From Pogona vitticeps (taxonomy: Eukaryota > Chordata > Lepidosauria > Squamata > Agamidae): a stretch of DNA of 64,000 nt. Below the pieces are notes generated by a model. It ran no database searches. It was not told the origin of the DNA and saw only the letters and a list, made by a program, of their open reading frames with translations. Positions 1 through 18,990 of the stretch are shown piece by piece. How positions within the stretch are numbered: the stretch's first letter is position 1; every line of letters begins with the position of its first letter. The translations under genes were made by a program, and so were the position numbers. The DNA lies in assembly GCF_051106095.1 (NCBI RefSeq), contig NC_135791.1, positions 3,860,001-3,924,000 on the forward strand, in the 5' to 3' direction.

Positions 1-535
1 ATACAGCCATCATCCCACAGGAAACGCATAGAGACCAGTCCCAGGTATACATATATGCACTAATAACCCCATCATCCCACGTAAATCAGAAAGATACAGC
101 CATCATCCCACTGGAAACGCATAGAGACCAGTGCCAGGTATACATATATGCACTAATAACCCCATCATCCCACGTAAATCAGAAAGATACAGCCATCATC
201 CCACTGGAAACGCATAGAGACCAGTGCCAGGTATACATATATGCACTAATAACCCCATCATCCCACGTAAATCAGAAAGATACAGCCATCATCCCACTGG
301 AAACGCATAGAGACCAGTGCCAGGTATACATATATGCACTAATAACCCCATCATCCCACGTAAATCAGAAAGATACAGCCATCATCCCACTGGAAACGCA
401 TAGAGGCCAGTGCCAGGTATACATATATGCACTAATAACCCCATCATCCCACGTAAATCAGAAAGATACAGCCATCATCCCACAGGAAACGCATAGAGAC
501 CAGTGCCAGGTATACATATATGCACTAATAACCCG
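1..535. repeat. 93-bp tandem satellite array
   Basis: Head-to-tail copies begin at 1, 94, 187, 280, 373 and 466, giving a strict 93-bp period and about 5.75 copies. Copies are nearly identical, with only scattered single-base differences, which suggests recent expansion or homogenisation. Each unit contains the short motif catcatcccac twice, so the unit may itself have grown from a smaller duplication. The array is cut by the left window edge, so its true length is unknown. The last copy stops inside the unit at a T-run. Confidence 0.95.
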
Positions 536-689
536 TTTTTAGATTAGTCATACATATTTACAAGCTTTATGTTGGTTATTATTTGTTTAAATTGAGCTTA
601 AGTGAAAAAAGATAGTGACATCTAGGGGCTTGGAGGTGAACTGCAGGCAATCATCCCGATCATCCCTTTCAGTGATCATCCGTTTAGTA

Positions 690-1110
690 CATCCCAGAAC
701 TAGGTTTCCGAAGGACGATTGTTTACGCCGGGGGTGGGGGATCGGGGCGTGTGAGTTTTTACTTGGGGTGGGGGGGATGGGGGTCAAGATCCTTCAGGGA
801 ACCCGACTCCAAACTCGGGGGGGGGGGGCTTGCGCAAAGTTCTCACCGCGGGCTGGGGCAAGCCAGCGGCCCCCCGGTCTCCTCGGGAGTAAGCCCGCCT
901 TGCATTGAGTCGGGGGGGGCTGGGTTCCTCTCTCCCCCTCCCCGCCCCGGCAAGCCCGTGCGCCCCGGAGCGCTTTGGATCGTGGGGAACCGATCCTCCG
1001 TGTCGGGCGATCCTGAACGTGGCGCGCGATCCGGCTGCGCGTCAACAGCTCTGGAAGTCTAGGATCGCGACCCCGCCCATCCCGTGTTGAAACCGTTAGG
1101 GCGGGAAATG
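690..1110. promoter_or_regulatory. CpG-rich, G-run-rich patch
   Basis: This stretch is much richer in G+C and CpG than its surroundings, with several runs of 7 to 10 G and many CGC/GCG steps. That is the look of a vertebrate CpG-island promoter. I searched it on both strands for the N-terminal membrane exon expected for TMEM35B and did not find it. It may be an upstream promoter or 5' UTR of TMEM35B, a promoter for a gene to the left, or simply a GC-rich patch. No TATA box or splice donor could be fixed. Confidence 0.4.
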
Positions 1111-1827
1111 GGCTGCAAATTTGAATTTTTTCAAAGGTTGCGGGTTTCGGATCTTTTTTTTTTCCCCAGCCCTGGAGCATTCCTTCTTCAGACATAAAAT
1201 TTTTTTGTTGCTGGTTATTCATGTATTTCTTGCATTTATAACCCCGCACCCCCGGATACAAAGTAGCAAGACAACATCTAGGACAGACCTTAAAACTGCA
1301 TCATCAAATCAAACAGAACCCAATTTTTGGAAAAGAAAGGAAAGGAAATACTCCGCTTTCTCATTTCCTCTCTTATTTCCTGTGTTTTTTTGAGTTGTCG
1401 CCCTATTAAGGCCAACGTCAACAAGAAACTCCAGAACAAAACAAGTGAAAAACAACAACAACAACACAAACCCAGGTCTTCAGACCTGAAAAGAGTAACA
1501 GCTGTATTTTAATCCAAACTTTGGTGGCTATTTAGATCCTCATCGGGTTATGCGGAGAGGAATAAATGCAATAACTGCTTGATTTGGATTTTTAGTGCTG
1601 CTCATGTTTTCCCTGTTTGTGGTTTCCATTTCTCAGAGTCATATTTGGAAACAACATTTGTTAATATACTATTCCACACACCCCCATAATATACTTGTTG
1701 ATCTTTGCTTTAATATTGCCAGTTCTTGACATTAAGATTCCTCTTCATTATTTGTAGTTTTAAATATTGCCTTTTAATGAGGTTAAACCTTTTATTGGTT
1801 TCAACCTGAAATATATTCTTCCATTGT
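1111..1827. other. Stretch with no recognised feature
   Basis: Mostly AT-rich DNA with A- and T-runs. Short reading frames here show no family resemblance. Nothing else seen. Confidence 0.5.
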
Positions 1828-1893
1828 TTGTAAGCCGCCTTGGGTCCTTTTCAAGGAGAAAGGCGGGGTAAAAATATTTTAAATCAAATAATA
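1828..1893 (+). mobile_element. Non-LTR element 3' end (aagccgcc...aaggcggg type)
   Basis: The motif taagccgccttgggtcc is followed by aaaggcggggtaaa and an A/T-rich tail. The same arrangement recurs at 2089, 4530 and, reversed, near 7800, 32730, 34420 and 60030. It is a common LINE-like 3' end in squamate DNA. The exact family cannot be fixed by eye. Confidence 0.55.
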
Positions 1894-1913
1894 GATAAGT
1901 AATAACCATGTAC

Positions 1914-2088
<175 letters not shown>

Positions 2089-2165
2089 TGTAAGCCACCT
2101 AGAGTGGTCATAACTACCAGATAGGCGGGATATAAATAGAATAAAAATAAATAAATATATAAATA
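2089..2165 (+). mobile_element. Non-LTR element 3' end with AAATA tail
   Basis: Contains taagccacctagagtgg, then ataggcgggatataaata and a run of AAATA-like units. It is a diverged copy of the 3' end seen at 1828. Confidence 0.55.
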
Positions 2166-2169
2166 ATTG

Positions 2170-6159
<3,990 letters not shown>

Positions 6160-7523
6160 GGGACGTGTGTGTGTGGGGAGGGGGAGCCAGTCGGGGAGAA
6201 AGGGAGGGACTGGAAAGGATCCTGTCGAGATGGCAAGGACGCTTGATTTTCTCACCCTTGTCCGGCCAACTTGGTAATGGCAGAAGTTGGAACCCTCTGA
6301 TCGTGGAACCTGGAAAGGCTCGCTGAACCTGAGACGACTCAAAGTAAATCAACACTGGCAAGAAGGAGGACCTTTTCTCAGCTGCTTTCATTTTGGCTAG
6401 TGTTTCTTATTCGTTTGTTTTATTTTCCTTTTTTTTAAAGCTTGACACGGTCCTCTTAGCTGAGTCAGCCAGACACTGCTCTGGTCTGCGAGTCTAACCC
6501 AGTCAACCGTGGCCATGAAAAATCACAAGTTGACTATTTCCTCCAACTTTTTTAGACCCAGAATGAGCTAATAACGGGAGCTGTTTGGGCACAATAGTGC
6601 AGCGTCCATCATTTGCAACGTGTACGCATCCGTTTATTAGAATCCAGAAGCTTTTGCAACCTCTTTCCAAAAAATCCCCGGGAACTGACACTCTCAGGGT
6701 GCAGATTTGACACAACTGAGAATTTCCTAAGGCACTTGGTTGTGAATTCATTTCAAGTTCCTTAGTGTACATGTGCAGAGGAATGGGCACCTCCTGGCTC
6801 GTTGGAGAACTGTTGACCACAACTTGGAAAAGTTACTTTTTCGGAGTAATGGCCGCAGTGGTGGGATTCCGAGAGTCAAAATCAAAAAAGGTTAACTCTA
6901 CTAACATTTGCTCTTGACTCGTCTTTCTTTCTATATTGTTGTGCCAATGGTCATGTCTCCTGCTGGAACCTTTTGTAAAAACGTGTACTGCAACCCATTA
7001 GGTTTGTCTTCAGTGCTGGCTTGACTGGGGTCGGATCAACCAGTGTCTGTTTTGAGGCCGTGTATATTTTTTAATGTTTTATGTACGAGTGGCTCCCCAC
7101 AGCTGCTTCATGGGCTAATTTTGATAAGCGTTCCCAGTGCCATTGTTTTTATGGACCCCGTGCTTGACCTCAAAGGCTTCTGTGGGTGAAAAGTGCTGGA
7201 TAAACTCTATACAAATAATTAAAGCTGTCAGCTGCCAGTGACAACACAAAATTTCTGACTTAAAAAAAATCTTTTAACCTTTTTTTTAATTAAAAAAAAC
7301 TGTCTTGTTCCTTGTTATCTGTTCTACCGGCCCCTTCTGTGGAAGTGTAAAAACATTTATCCAACACAGTGGTGTTAGAAGCATGTGGTCATTGACAGGT
7401 ACTAAGAAAAGCTTACAGATCTCTTGACAAGTTGTACTTTTGAGTCCCTCACATCCAGCCTCTTGTTGTCTCCTTGGGTTGACCCTTGGGGGCCCTCATT
7501 TCCCAACCAGAAAACTGAATAAA
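6160..7523 (+). other. TMEM35B: Probable TMEM35B 3' UTR with two poly(A) signals
   Basis: No reading frame of note follows the stop codon. ATTAAA lies at 7218-7223 and AATAAA at 7518-7523, each followed by ordinary intergenic sequence. Either could end the transcript. The region is free of recognisable transposons, which is consistent with a retained UTR. Transcript data are needed to place the end. Confidence 0.5.
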
Positions 7524-7597
7524 GTTTCCATACAGCCCTCCACTGTTCCAACCTTTCTAACAGCTAATATTATCTAATAGTAAATTATAATAACAAG

Positions 7598-7673
7598 TAA
7601 TTGTGTGCTATCCAGTCAATTCTGACAGTGACCCTTCCCAGGGTTTTCTAGGTGAAGACTACTCAGAACGGGT

Positions 7674-7733
<60 letters not shown>

Positions 7734-7988
7734 TTTAATTTAATTTAATTTAATTTAATTTAATTTAATTTAATTTAATTTAATTTAATTTAATTTATAC
7801 CCCGCCTATCTGGCCCACCGGACCACTCTAGCTTCATAAGGGGGGGGTCAGCTCTGGGATTCCTGTGCCTGCTGGCCCAAGGCCCCCCAGGCTGGATCTT
7901 CTCCCTGGAGGCCCAGTGGGGGAATCGAACTCCCAACATCTGGCTCGGCAGCCGGAGACATCAACCCTTGAGCTCTCCGGCCAGCGAT
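7598..7988 (-). mobile_element. SINE split by a LINE tail and microsatellite
   Basis: The SINE reads on the minus strand: the head is at the right (near the gaatcgaactcccaac motif at 7922, the reverse of a B box) and the tail segment (cagtcaattctgacag) is at the left. Between them sit a (TTTA)n/(TTTAA)n run and a ccccgcctatctgg LINE 3' end. This looks like a LINE tail inserted into the SINE and then expanded. Confidence 0.65.
7673..7797. repeat. (TTTA)n then (TTTAA)n microsatellite
   Basis: About 60 bp of TTTA units changes abruptly to about 65 bp of TTTAA units. It is the expanded A-rich tail of the inserted element in the reverse orientation. Confidence 0.95.
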
Positions 7989-9971
7989 AGTAGGTAATAC
8001 CCTGTGGTCATGTCCGGAACGGCTGTTTGTGGGCGCTTGAGATGATGGCTGAGAATCTTGGCCAGCATCAGGCACCGGTGTTTTCAAAAGCAAGAATGAA
8101 ACGAAGCCTGTGAGTAGGGTGGCTACCGAAACAGTTGAATACGCTAAATTAGGGCACGAGGCAAGCATTCCGGCCCCTTGGGCTACGTGGGCAGCTCTAA
8201 GGCACAAATCTGGGCAACCGTGAAGTCGATGCTTTCTCAAGAAGCGGATGGCAGGACGCCACGATGGAGGTTCAACACTCAAAGGATGCTCTCGGGCCCC
8301 TTTGTTCTGTGAAACGTCACATTTTGAGATGGAGCCTCTGGTAGGAACCCCATCTCCAGTTGCCTCTGCCCTGTCTTTGGATTAAAAGGATTTGAAGAAG
8401 GGCCATAAACAGGTGGGGCTGGTTCGTCTCGGGGCCGCGGCGGGTCTGTTCACGGCCCGATTGCCTGGCCAGAAGGCATGCTTTGGAGGAGAACCATTTT
8501 TGACCCTTTTGAAAAAAGTTAATTCTTGCTTTTTCCTTTCCTTTTCCTGCTTTTTGAGGAGATAAATTTTGTTCAACCAGTTGTGGAAAAGACCACCCCT
8601 CGCCTCCTTTGCTCACTGGCTTTGACATCTCTTAAAAGGATCTCCTGCTTCATCCATAGAAAAATGGGCCACTTTCTGTTTCCCACCTACCCTGGAATCT
8701 GCATGTTTTGTTTAAGGATTCGAGACTGATCCAGGATGGGTTTTTGAAAGTGGAGAAGCAAGCCTGGTTCTCATTTCATGTCCGCAAAGGGTGGGTGGCG
8801 GTGGTGGTGTGGACAGTACTAGATCACAATGCCTAGTGCAGCTTGAATGCCTCCAACATCCTTCCACATAGCTTCTCCATGGTGGAGGCTTCTGGGAGTT
8901 GCAGTCCAAGAAAATCTGGGTGTGACCCGTGGTTAGGAACCATGGCTTTAGAGGAATATTTGGCACCGATCCCCCATGGATACTGCGGTCCTCCTGTACT
9001 TTGAATGAAAGCATGGCTCTCTCCCAGGTTGGAGAATCACCAAGTCTTCCCGGTTGATGTCCTGCACGATTGCATTGGGTTTATAAATCCAGAAACTCTC
9101 CTTTCTCCCTAAATTCTACAAACTGGGGGGTGGGCGGTATTTTTAAACTTCATAATACACTGACAAACGAAGGCCTCAACCATCTCTGGACAACATCTTC
9201 GGCTGAACCTCGGATAAAGCGCTGTCTCATTCCCGGCAACCTAAGAAAGCAACAGCTTGAAATGCCCAGCCTTAATATTTAAGTTTTTATCTTTCTTTAC
9301 TTGCATTGGGCAAGCGAGCAAAACATACTGTCTTTTCTCTTGAATTCTCTCCATCATGTGTTTCAAATTCAACATATATATAGTTTAATAGTTATATAGG
9401 TCCACTCGAAGAGCTACGATTACTGGTGGGTAGCCTGTTCTTCTTGTCCAGCTCTCCAGATTTCTCTGATGGTGTGAAGTTTGAACATCCTTTGAAAGCT
9501 GACAATGCTCTTGGCTTTGATCTCTCCCCTTTGTCTTCCCACTTTCTTCCTTGTACAGCTGTTACATTTCGAAAGCGAAGTAAAGCTGTGGGACTTGCTT
9601 CCAAAGGCCCTTTGTAGCTGCCAGGCAGAGATACTTCAATTTAAACAGCCCTTGGGCCATTAAAATTTTTAACGATGCACCCATGTTTTGCTTACCATTT
9701 ATGTCTTTTAAAAGGTTTCTATTGGTTTTAGATAGTTCTAAACTTGATTGTGTATTCCCCCCGCTTCTGATTATTTCAATATTATCATTTATTGCTGGTT
9801 TTCAAGCACTTTTTTTAAAAAAATCGGTGTTGTAAGCCTTCTGCAAAAGAGGAAAGCAGGCCAGAATTCTGTTAGTTAGGCTGGCTGGTGGGAAGGATGA
9901 GGGCTGAGTGATGAAGAAAGCACTCATTACGGGACAGAAAGGTGTCCGACTTGTGCCAAGAAGACCTGATG
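7989..9971. other. Intergenic DNA, little recognised
   Basis: Short frames on both strands show no family resemblance. At 8876-8945 there is a diverged half of the palindromic hAT-like MITE (ctgggagttgcagtccaaga, then aggaaccatgg). Nothing else seen. Confidence 0.5.
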
Positions 9972-9973
9972 TA

Positions 9974-10121
9974 CCGTATTTTTCGCTCCATAAGACGCAC
10001 CAATTTTTAGGAGAAGAAAACAGGAAAATATAATATGTTTTCTTCGCTCCATAAGACGCACAGACTTTCCAACCCCCTGTTTTGTGGGGGAAAAGTGTGT
10101 CTTATGGTGCGAAAAATACAG
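9974..10121. mobile_element. TA-flanked MITE (tttttcgctccataagacgc family), copy 1
   Basis: A 148-bp palindromic element. Its left end, ccgtatttttcgctccataa, is matched by the reverse complement of its right end, and it is bounded by TA at 9972-9973 and 10122-10123. A second copy at 43608-43756 is also bounded by TA. Short inverted repeats with a TA target site suggest the Tc1/mariner superfamily, but no transposase is present. Confidence 0.75.
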
Positions 10122-10123
10122 TA

Positions 10124-12329
<2,206 letters not shown>

Positions 12330-12383
12330 CTCGATGATCCATAGGGTCCCTTCCAGCTCTGCAGTTCTAAGATTATAATTATT
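12330..12383 (+). mobile_element. Sauria SINE tail fragment
   Basis: Contains gatgatccatagggtccc, then ttccagctctgcagttctaa and an attataatt end. This is the standard 3' part of the SINE seen whole near 27255. The head is replaced by the ATT microsatellite. Confidence 0.75.
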
Positions 12384-12559
12384 TCTCTTCTTCCTCCTTC
12401 TTCCTGTTCTCCTCCTCCTTCTTCAGTGTGGGAAGCCTTCTCTGTTTTCCAATGATAATCTTAGGGTCCCGAGTCAGTTTCACTTACATCTGAGGAGACA
12501 CGTATGCCTCTGCGGAGTTGGATTCTGGACTGCAAATAATTGCAAGAGGGCCATTCCTC

Positions 12560-14614
<2,055 letters not shown>

Positions 14615-14690
14615 AGATACCCTGGACTCAACGGTCTATCTAGGGTCCCTTCCAGCTCTACAGTTCAAAGATGATAACTATTAAATCATT
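14615..14690 (+). mobile_element. Sauria SINE 3' fragment
   Basis: The segment tagggtcccttccagctcta is followed by cagttcaaagatgataac, the usual tail. Only the 3' part is recognisable. Confidence 0.65.
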
Positions 14691-15309
14691 GTGCGGCTTA
14701 GAATTTGACCTTGGAGAATTCTAATTCAGAAGCTCCCATTTCGTTTTCTCCGGGAAAATAAAACTCCTAGTCCTGTCCCGGCACCTCCAACCCCGTCCTC
14801 AAAGGGTCTGCATTTTCCATCTCAGCCGAGGGAGGAAAAGAAAGGAGTTCGGAAGGAGGAAAAGATGCAGCAGGCGCTGCCTTTTTCTCTCTGTGGCTGA
14901 GCCATTCGTCACGGATCGGAACAGGTGAACTGCGTGGGCCGCCACGGGAAGGGTTCGGGAACAGGGGGCTGAGTGGTGCTAAGCCCCGGCAGCTGTGGGG
15001 CTGGAGCCAGGCACCCTGTCTCCAGCGAGGGTTTGGCGGCCTCCCCTTGGGAGCAGCTGTGCCTCACTCGCTTCCCTCCACTAGAAGCTTCCAGGCATTG
15101 GAAAAGGATGATTCAGAGAGTAGGTGGCCGGGAGGAGAGACTCAGACGGCTCGGAATGTGGTTGAATTTTTTCTTTGATTGAATCTTCCTGGCTCCAAAT
15201 GAGGATTATGATAAGAGTCCTTGCATGCCGCCTGAAACCTCGCTTGCCTCTCGCTTTGCACCATCCTCTCTTCTCTCTCTGCTCTCTAGCCCTACCATGG
15301 CTCCGGCTG

Positions 15310-15530
15310 TTTCACTTGTAAAGTCAAGTCCATTTTTGACTTACGAGGACCCTTTGCAAGGTTTTCTTGGTAAACTCAGACGTAGTTTCCCATTTCCTTT
15401 GTCTGGGGATTGTGCAGTTTGCCCAAGGCTACACAGGTTGGCTGTACCTGCAGGAGGCCCCGTGGGGAATCAAACTCTCAATCTCCACCCTCACAAGCCC
15501 GAGACGGAAACCACTGATCTATCCAGCCGT
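15310..15530 (-). mobile_element. tRNA-headed SINE
   Basis: On the minus strand the head is at the right, with the reverse of a B box at gtggggaatcaaactctcaa. The body (ggattgtgcagtttgcccaa in plus orientation) and tail are to the left. It is diverged but collinear with the copies at 60788 and 63578. Confidence 0.65.
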
Positions 15531-16073
15531 TTGTGCCCTGGTCTTTTCCATCGTTTGCCGGCCATTTGGTGGCCAGGATGCAGCAGAGGGGAGGGAAGCT
15601 GGGCTCTTCCATGAGACCCAAGGGTGAAAGGATCACCCTCATTCCCCGCCCTGTGAACTTGCTTCATTGTGTTGGCATCCTTCTCTCCTTGACTTGAGCC
15701 ATTGTCCAGGGAGGTCGTGGGTTTGGTGCTGTTCCAGTGCAATATTTCCAGAAGGGAGGGACTTGTTGGTTGCATGCCATTGAATGGGGAGGCCTGAGTG
15801 TCCTCACAAGACTTCTCTTTGGGGAGGCTTCTTTGATGTCCTGGATCCAGCATCCTGTCCTTCAAGCAGCCACCCTCCCATGTTCAACATGACCACCGAG
15901 GGGAACCGGATCGGGTGCATTCCCTTCAATGCCCCGAATGCGGCCTTCACCACGGAGGGTCCCTGATGGGTCATGGAGACCCACCCACCGGTGCACCTTC
16001 TGTTTCGTGCTCCCCTCCCTTCTCACCGCTCTTTGCTGTATTCCATCTCATGCCACCCTTCTCTTTGTCTCAT

Positions 16074-16075
16074 AG
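16074..16075 (+). other. Likely splice acceptor of the GPCR coding exon
   Basis: The pyrimidine-rich tract ttctctttgtctcatag ends 10 bases before the chosen ATG. PTAFR-type genes carry the whole CDS in one exon behind a 5'-UTR intron, so this is probably the acceptor for an upstream noncoding exon not identified here. Confidence 0.5.
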
Positions 16076-16085
16076 CAGCGTTGGG

Positions 16086-17099
16086 ATGAGCAACTCCAGC
16101 AGCGCGGGACACGCCGGGGTCCGGTGCTCGCTGAACGACCCCGTGCAGTTTGTGGTAGTGCCGGCTGTCTACTGCCTGGTCTTGTGCGTGGGGCTGCCTG
16201 GCAACGTGGCGGCCCTCCTCGTCTTCCTGCAGAACGGACAGGTGAGAAAGGCCATCCGCATCTACCTCATCAACCTCACCCTGGCGGACATCTTCTTCAA
16301 CCTCACCCTGCCGTTCTGGATCCCTTACTACCTGGCGGAAGGGCACTGGGAGCTGCCCGAGGCCTCCTGCCGCTTGGCGGGGGCTACTTATTACTTGGCC
16401 ACCTACAGCGCCATGGCCTTCATGACTCTCATCAGCTTGAACCGGTACTGCACCGTGGCCAAGCTGGAGCTGGCTCTGAACAAGCCTCCGGGGGCCCTTG
16501 CAGGATGCATCGTGGCCTGGGTGGCTTGCCTGGCCTGCGCCGTCCCTTCCTTGGTGACCCAGCAGACCCACCAGGCGGCCTCCATCAGCCTGAAATGCTT
16601 CGAGCAACACGCCGGCCAAAGGACCTACGCTTACGCCATGGTGGCTCTCTTTGCGGCATCTTTCCTGGTCGTGTTGGGCGCCTACTTGTCTATCATGAGG
16701 TCCCTTTCTGCTGCGGCCGGTGCCTGTCAAGGAGGGCACCGGCGGAGAGCCCGCACCATGGTCCTGGGTATGCTCCTGGTGTTTGTGGTCTGTGTGGCCC
16801 CCTATCACCTCTCCCTGGTGCCCTGGGTAACGGGTCGGAGGGCCGCTCCGGTCTGCAGTCCTCCCTCATTCCTAGACAACCTGCACATGCTGAGCGTGGC
16901 ACTGCTGAGCCTCAATAGCTGCATGGACCCCATCATCTACTGTTTCTCTGTCAAGCGCTTCCGGACCGATTTGTGGTCAATGGTGCAGAAAGTGGCCCAC
17001 GGCTGCCCTCGCCCTTCTCCGCCCCGGCCACCCCTGCCGCCACCATCAGGAAACAGAGTTCTGCCCAATATCAGGTCATCGTCCTTAACCTCCTCATAG
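16086..17099 (+). CDS. Platelet-activating-factor-receptor-like class A GPCR
   Basis: An intronless 337-residue rhodopsin-family receptor of the plasma membrane. Seven hydrophobic segments lie near residues 20-47, 57-80, 97-120, 136-155, 180-203, 224-245 and 265-286. Key positions are the NSS glycosylation site at 3, GN in TM1 at 39-40, NLTLAD in TM2, Cys95 and Cys171 for the TM3-ECL2 disulfide, NRY at 119-121 in place of DRY, a proline at 239 in TM6, and DPIIY at 281-285 in place of NPxxY. Human PTAFR shares NR(F) and DPxIY, a CFE segment in ECL2 and a CF-KKFR motif after TM7, so I place it with PTAFR. True PTAFR, a paralogue, or a P2Y-cluster relative all remain possible. The start was chosen because MSNSSS gives a normal short glycosylated N terminus; the frame stays open 57 codons upstream without receptor features. 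The C tail is Pro/Ser-rich with a Cys near residue 307. Ligand and coupling are not provable here. Confidence 0.82.
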   Translation: MSNSSSAGHAGVRCSLNDPVQFVVVPAVYCLVLCVGLPGNVAALLVFLQNGQVRKAIRIYLINLTLADIFFNLTLPFWIPYYLAEGHWELPEASCRLAGATYYLATYSAMAFMTLISLNRYCTVAKLELALNKPPGALAGCIVAWVACLACAVPSLVTQQTHQAASISLKCFEQHAGQRTYAYAMVALFAASFLVVLGAYLSIMRSLSAAAGACQGGHRRRARTMVLGMLLVFVVCVAPYHLSLVPWVTGRRAAPVCSPPSFLDNLHMLSVALLSLNSCMDPIIYCFSVKRFRTDLWSMVQKVAHGCPRPSPPRPPLPPPSGNRVLPNIRSSSLTSS

Positions 17100-18235
17100 C
17101 TGGGGTGCAGGTGGCATGCCCATCTCACCCCTTTACGACGGCATTGGTTCGTTCCATCCTTTGGACTCTTGCTTTTTGACCGTGGTTGCCCAGACGGCCA
17201 TCCTTGGCTCCCAGAGAGCTTCTAAACAACCACCATGTTGGGTTTTCCACTCATAACTGTATTTCTGCCCAAAAGCCATTGGTTCAGATGTGTGCGGGTC
17301 GGAGCAGATCTGCTGATTTTGAGAGTCAGGCTTGGTCGAACCGGGATCATATGGAAATGGTTGGAGGATTTACTTTTTCATGACCATAAAGTCAACAGCT
17401 GGCTTTTTGGGAGGATCCCTCTAGAAAGAAAGTGGGTGGCTCTGGTGGATCACTGATTCCATGTTTTGTCCTGCTCGTAAGAGACTTCTGCACCCTGGAG
17501 CCCTACAGAGTACAACAACCCTCATTCCTGGCCATTTGGATGAAGATGATGGAAACTGTGCCGCAAAATATCTGGAGGGAGGGCTACTGCATCAGATGGC
17601 AAAAGTGTGCACATAGGGAGGTGGAGTGATATGCGCCGACTCATAGCAAATTTGAGCCAGTTCAAGGTGTTCCATCTACACCAAGATGTGTGGTTCCAGG
17701 CCTGGGCAGATCTTTGAGTTTTCCCTTTTTGGGGGGACTACAGCTCCCAAAATCCCTCAGCCAGCATGTTTATTAATCCACAGTAGAGGCTGTCCCCTGA
17801 GCCGCTGAGCTTTTGGTCCAAACATGTAACAGAAGTTTCCACAGGGCTGAATCTGAAAACAGATTCAGCACCATGGACAGTTCTATTAAATGGTCAGGCC
17901 AGAAGCCTGGGGCAAATCCACCAGACTACCAACTAAACAGTAGAGCCACTGTCAAAAGGTCCATCAACCCGGTGATGCAGGCGTGATGCTACTATCTGTG
18001 CTTCTTTGGCTGACGTTCACAATGTTGCTCTTTGTGTCATTGCTGCTTGAGACTCAGACCTTGGAACAATTACTTTTCTGGATTATAGCCCCTCCTAGAA
18101 GGACTTCAGTCAGTGTGGCTATATTTGCTGAAAGATTCTGAGAATTTTTTTTTTTTGTTAACAAACAAACAAATAAATAAAAAAACCATAATCCCAAGCT
18201 CTGGATATAAGGGTCATTGCAAAACTGGTAATTGT
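17100..18235 (+). other. Downstream of the GPCR, possible 3' UTR
   Basis: No coding sequence seen. An AATAAA at about 18172-18177 lies in an A-rich repeat and is only a weak poly(A) candidate. Confidence 0.35.
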
Positions 18236-18425
18236 AGTTGCAGCCTATGTCTTGCCCAGACACACAAGCTGGGTCCTACATTTACCAGCCTTGGAAGGAT
18301 GGAAAGCTGAGCTGACCTTGAGCCGGCTTCTTGGGATTGAACCCAGGTTGATGAGCAGAGTCTTGGCTGCAGTACTGCAGTTGAACCCCTGTGCCATGAG
18401 GCCTCCACCGTGGAAGGCAAGCTCG
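18236..18425 (-). mobile_element. tRNA-headed SINE, third type
   Basis: On the minus strand the head at the right end contains a B box (TGGGTTCAATCCC), followed by a body with GCTCAAGGTCAGCTCAGC. The tail is at the left. Similar head sequences are common in squamate DNA, but I cannot fix the family name. Confidence 0.65.
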
Positions 18426-18950
18426 TGCATCGAAAAAAAACCCTGGAAAACTCAAATCTGCTCGCCTCTAGTTCAAATGCCCAAAGCACTCTCCATGGTA
18501 CTGTCAATGGGCTTATAATGTTTAGCATCTGGGGGAGCAACTTTCAAGATTTGCCCAGCAGAACCAGCACTGCCAACCAGGAAATGATGAGACTGTCGTC
18601 TAAATCGATTGGATGTTGCATATTTGGGGTGATTCAGGGTTTCTCCCGTAAGCTGTTTCATTCTGTCCTCTACACACAGGGCAGAGTGAAGTCAGTCTTG
18701 GGGAGGGCAGGGAGAAACAGATGGATTCCACCCCCACCCCCAATGAGGAGGGGAGAGAACCATTCATGCAGGTGCAAAACAGTCTGAGTAAATTTATACA
18801 TTTGTGTTCACTAAAAAGGCCACCTTCTAAGAGTCACCAAGAAGAACATACTTCTTCGAGTAGACAAGCAGTTTCAACATTCATCCTTCTCCAGGACTTT
18901 ATTGAAGAAAAGGTCTTGAAACAAACACAATCTGGAGAATCTTTCAGGCG

Positions 18951-18990
18951 TGTGTGTGTGTGTGAGAGAGTGAGTGAGTGAGTGAGTGAG
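18951..18990. repeat. GT run followed by GTGA repeats
   Basis: A short gt run changes into gagt/gtga units. Confidence 0.85.

Larger units (their letters stand above)
14691..16075 (+). other. Upstream region of the GPCR gene
   Basis: It contains a minus-strand SINE (15310-15530). A CG-containing stretch near 14850-14990 includes a possible donor (cggaacaggtgaac) and could hold a noncoding first exon, but this is a guess. The frame upstream of the chosen GPCR start stays open to 15915 without any receptor-like sequence. Confidence 0.4.

Noticed and set aside
1-535. CRISPR-like array
   Set aside because: The repeats are contiguous 93-bp monomers without variable spacers, in a vertebrate genome.
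15915-16085. 57-codon upstream extension of the GPCR frame
   Set aside because: It lacks receptor features, contains a likely splice acceptor at 16075, and would give an atypical long N terminus.
16023-16808. 261-codon minus-strand frame opposite the GPCR
   Set aside because: Shadow of a GC-rich coding exon with no domain of its own.
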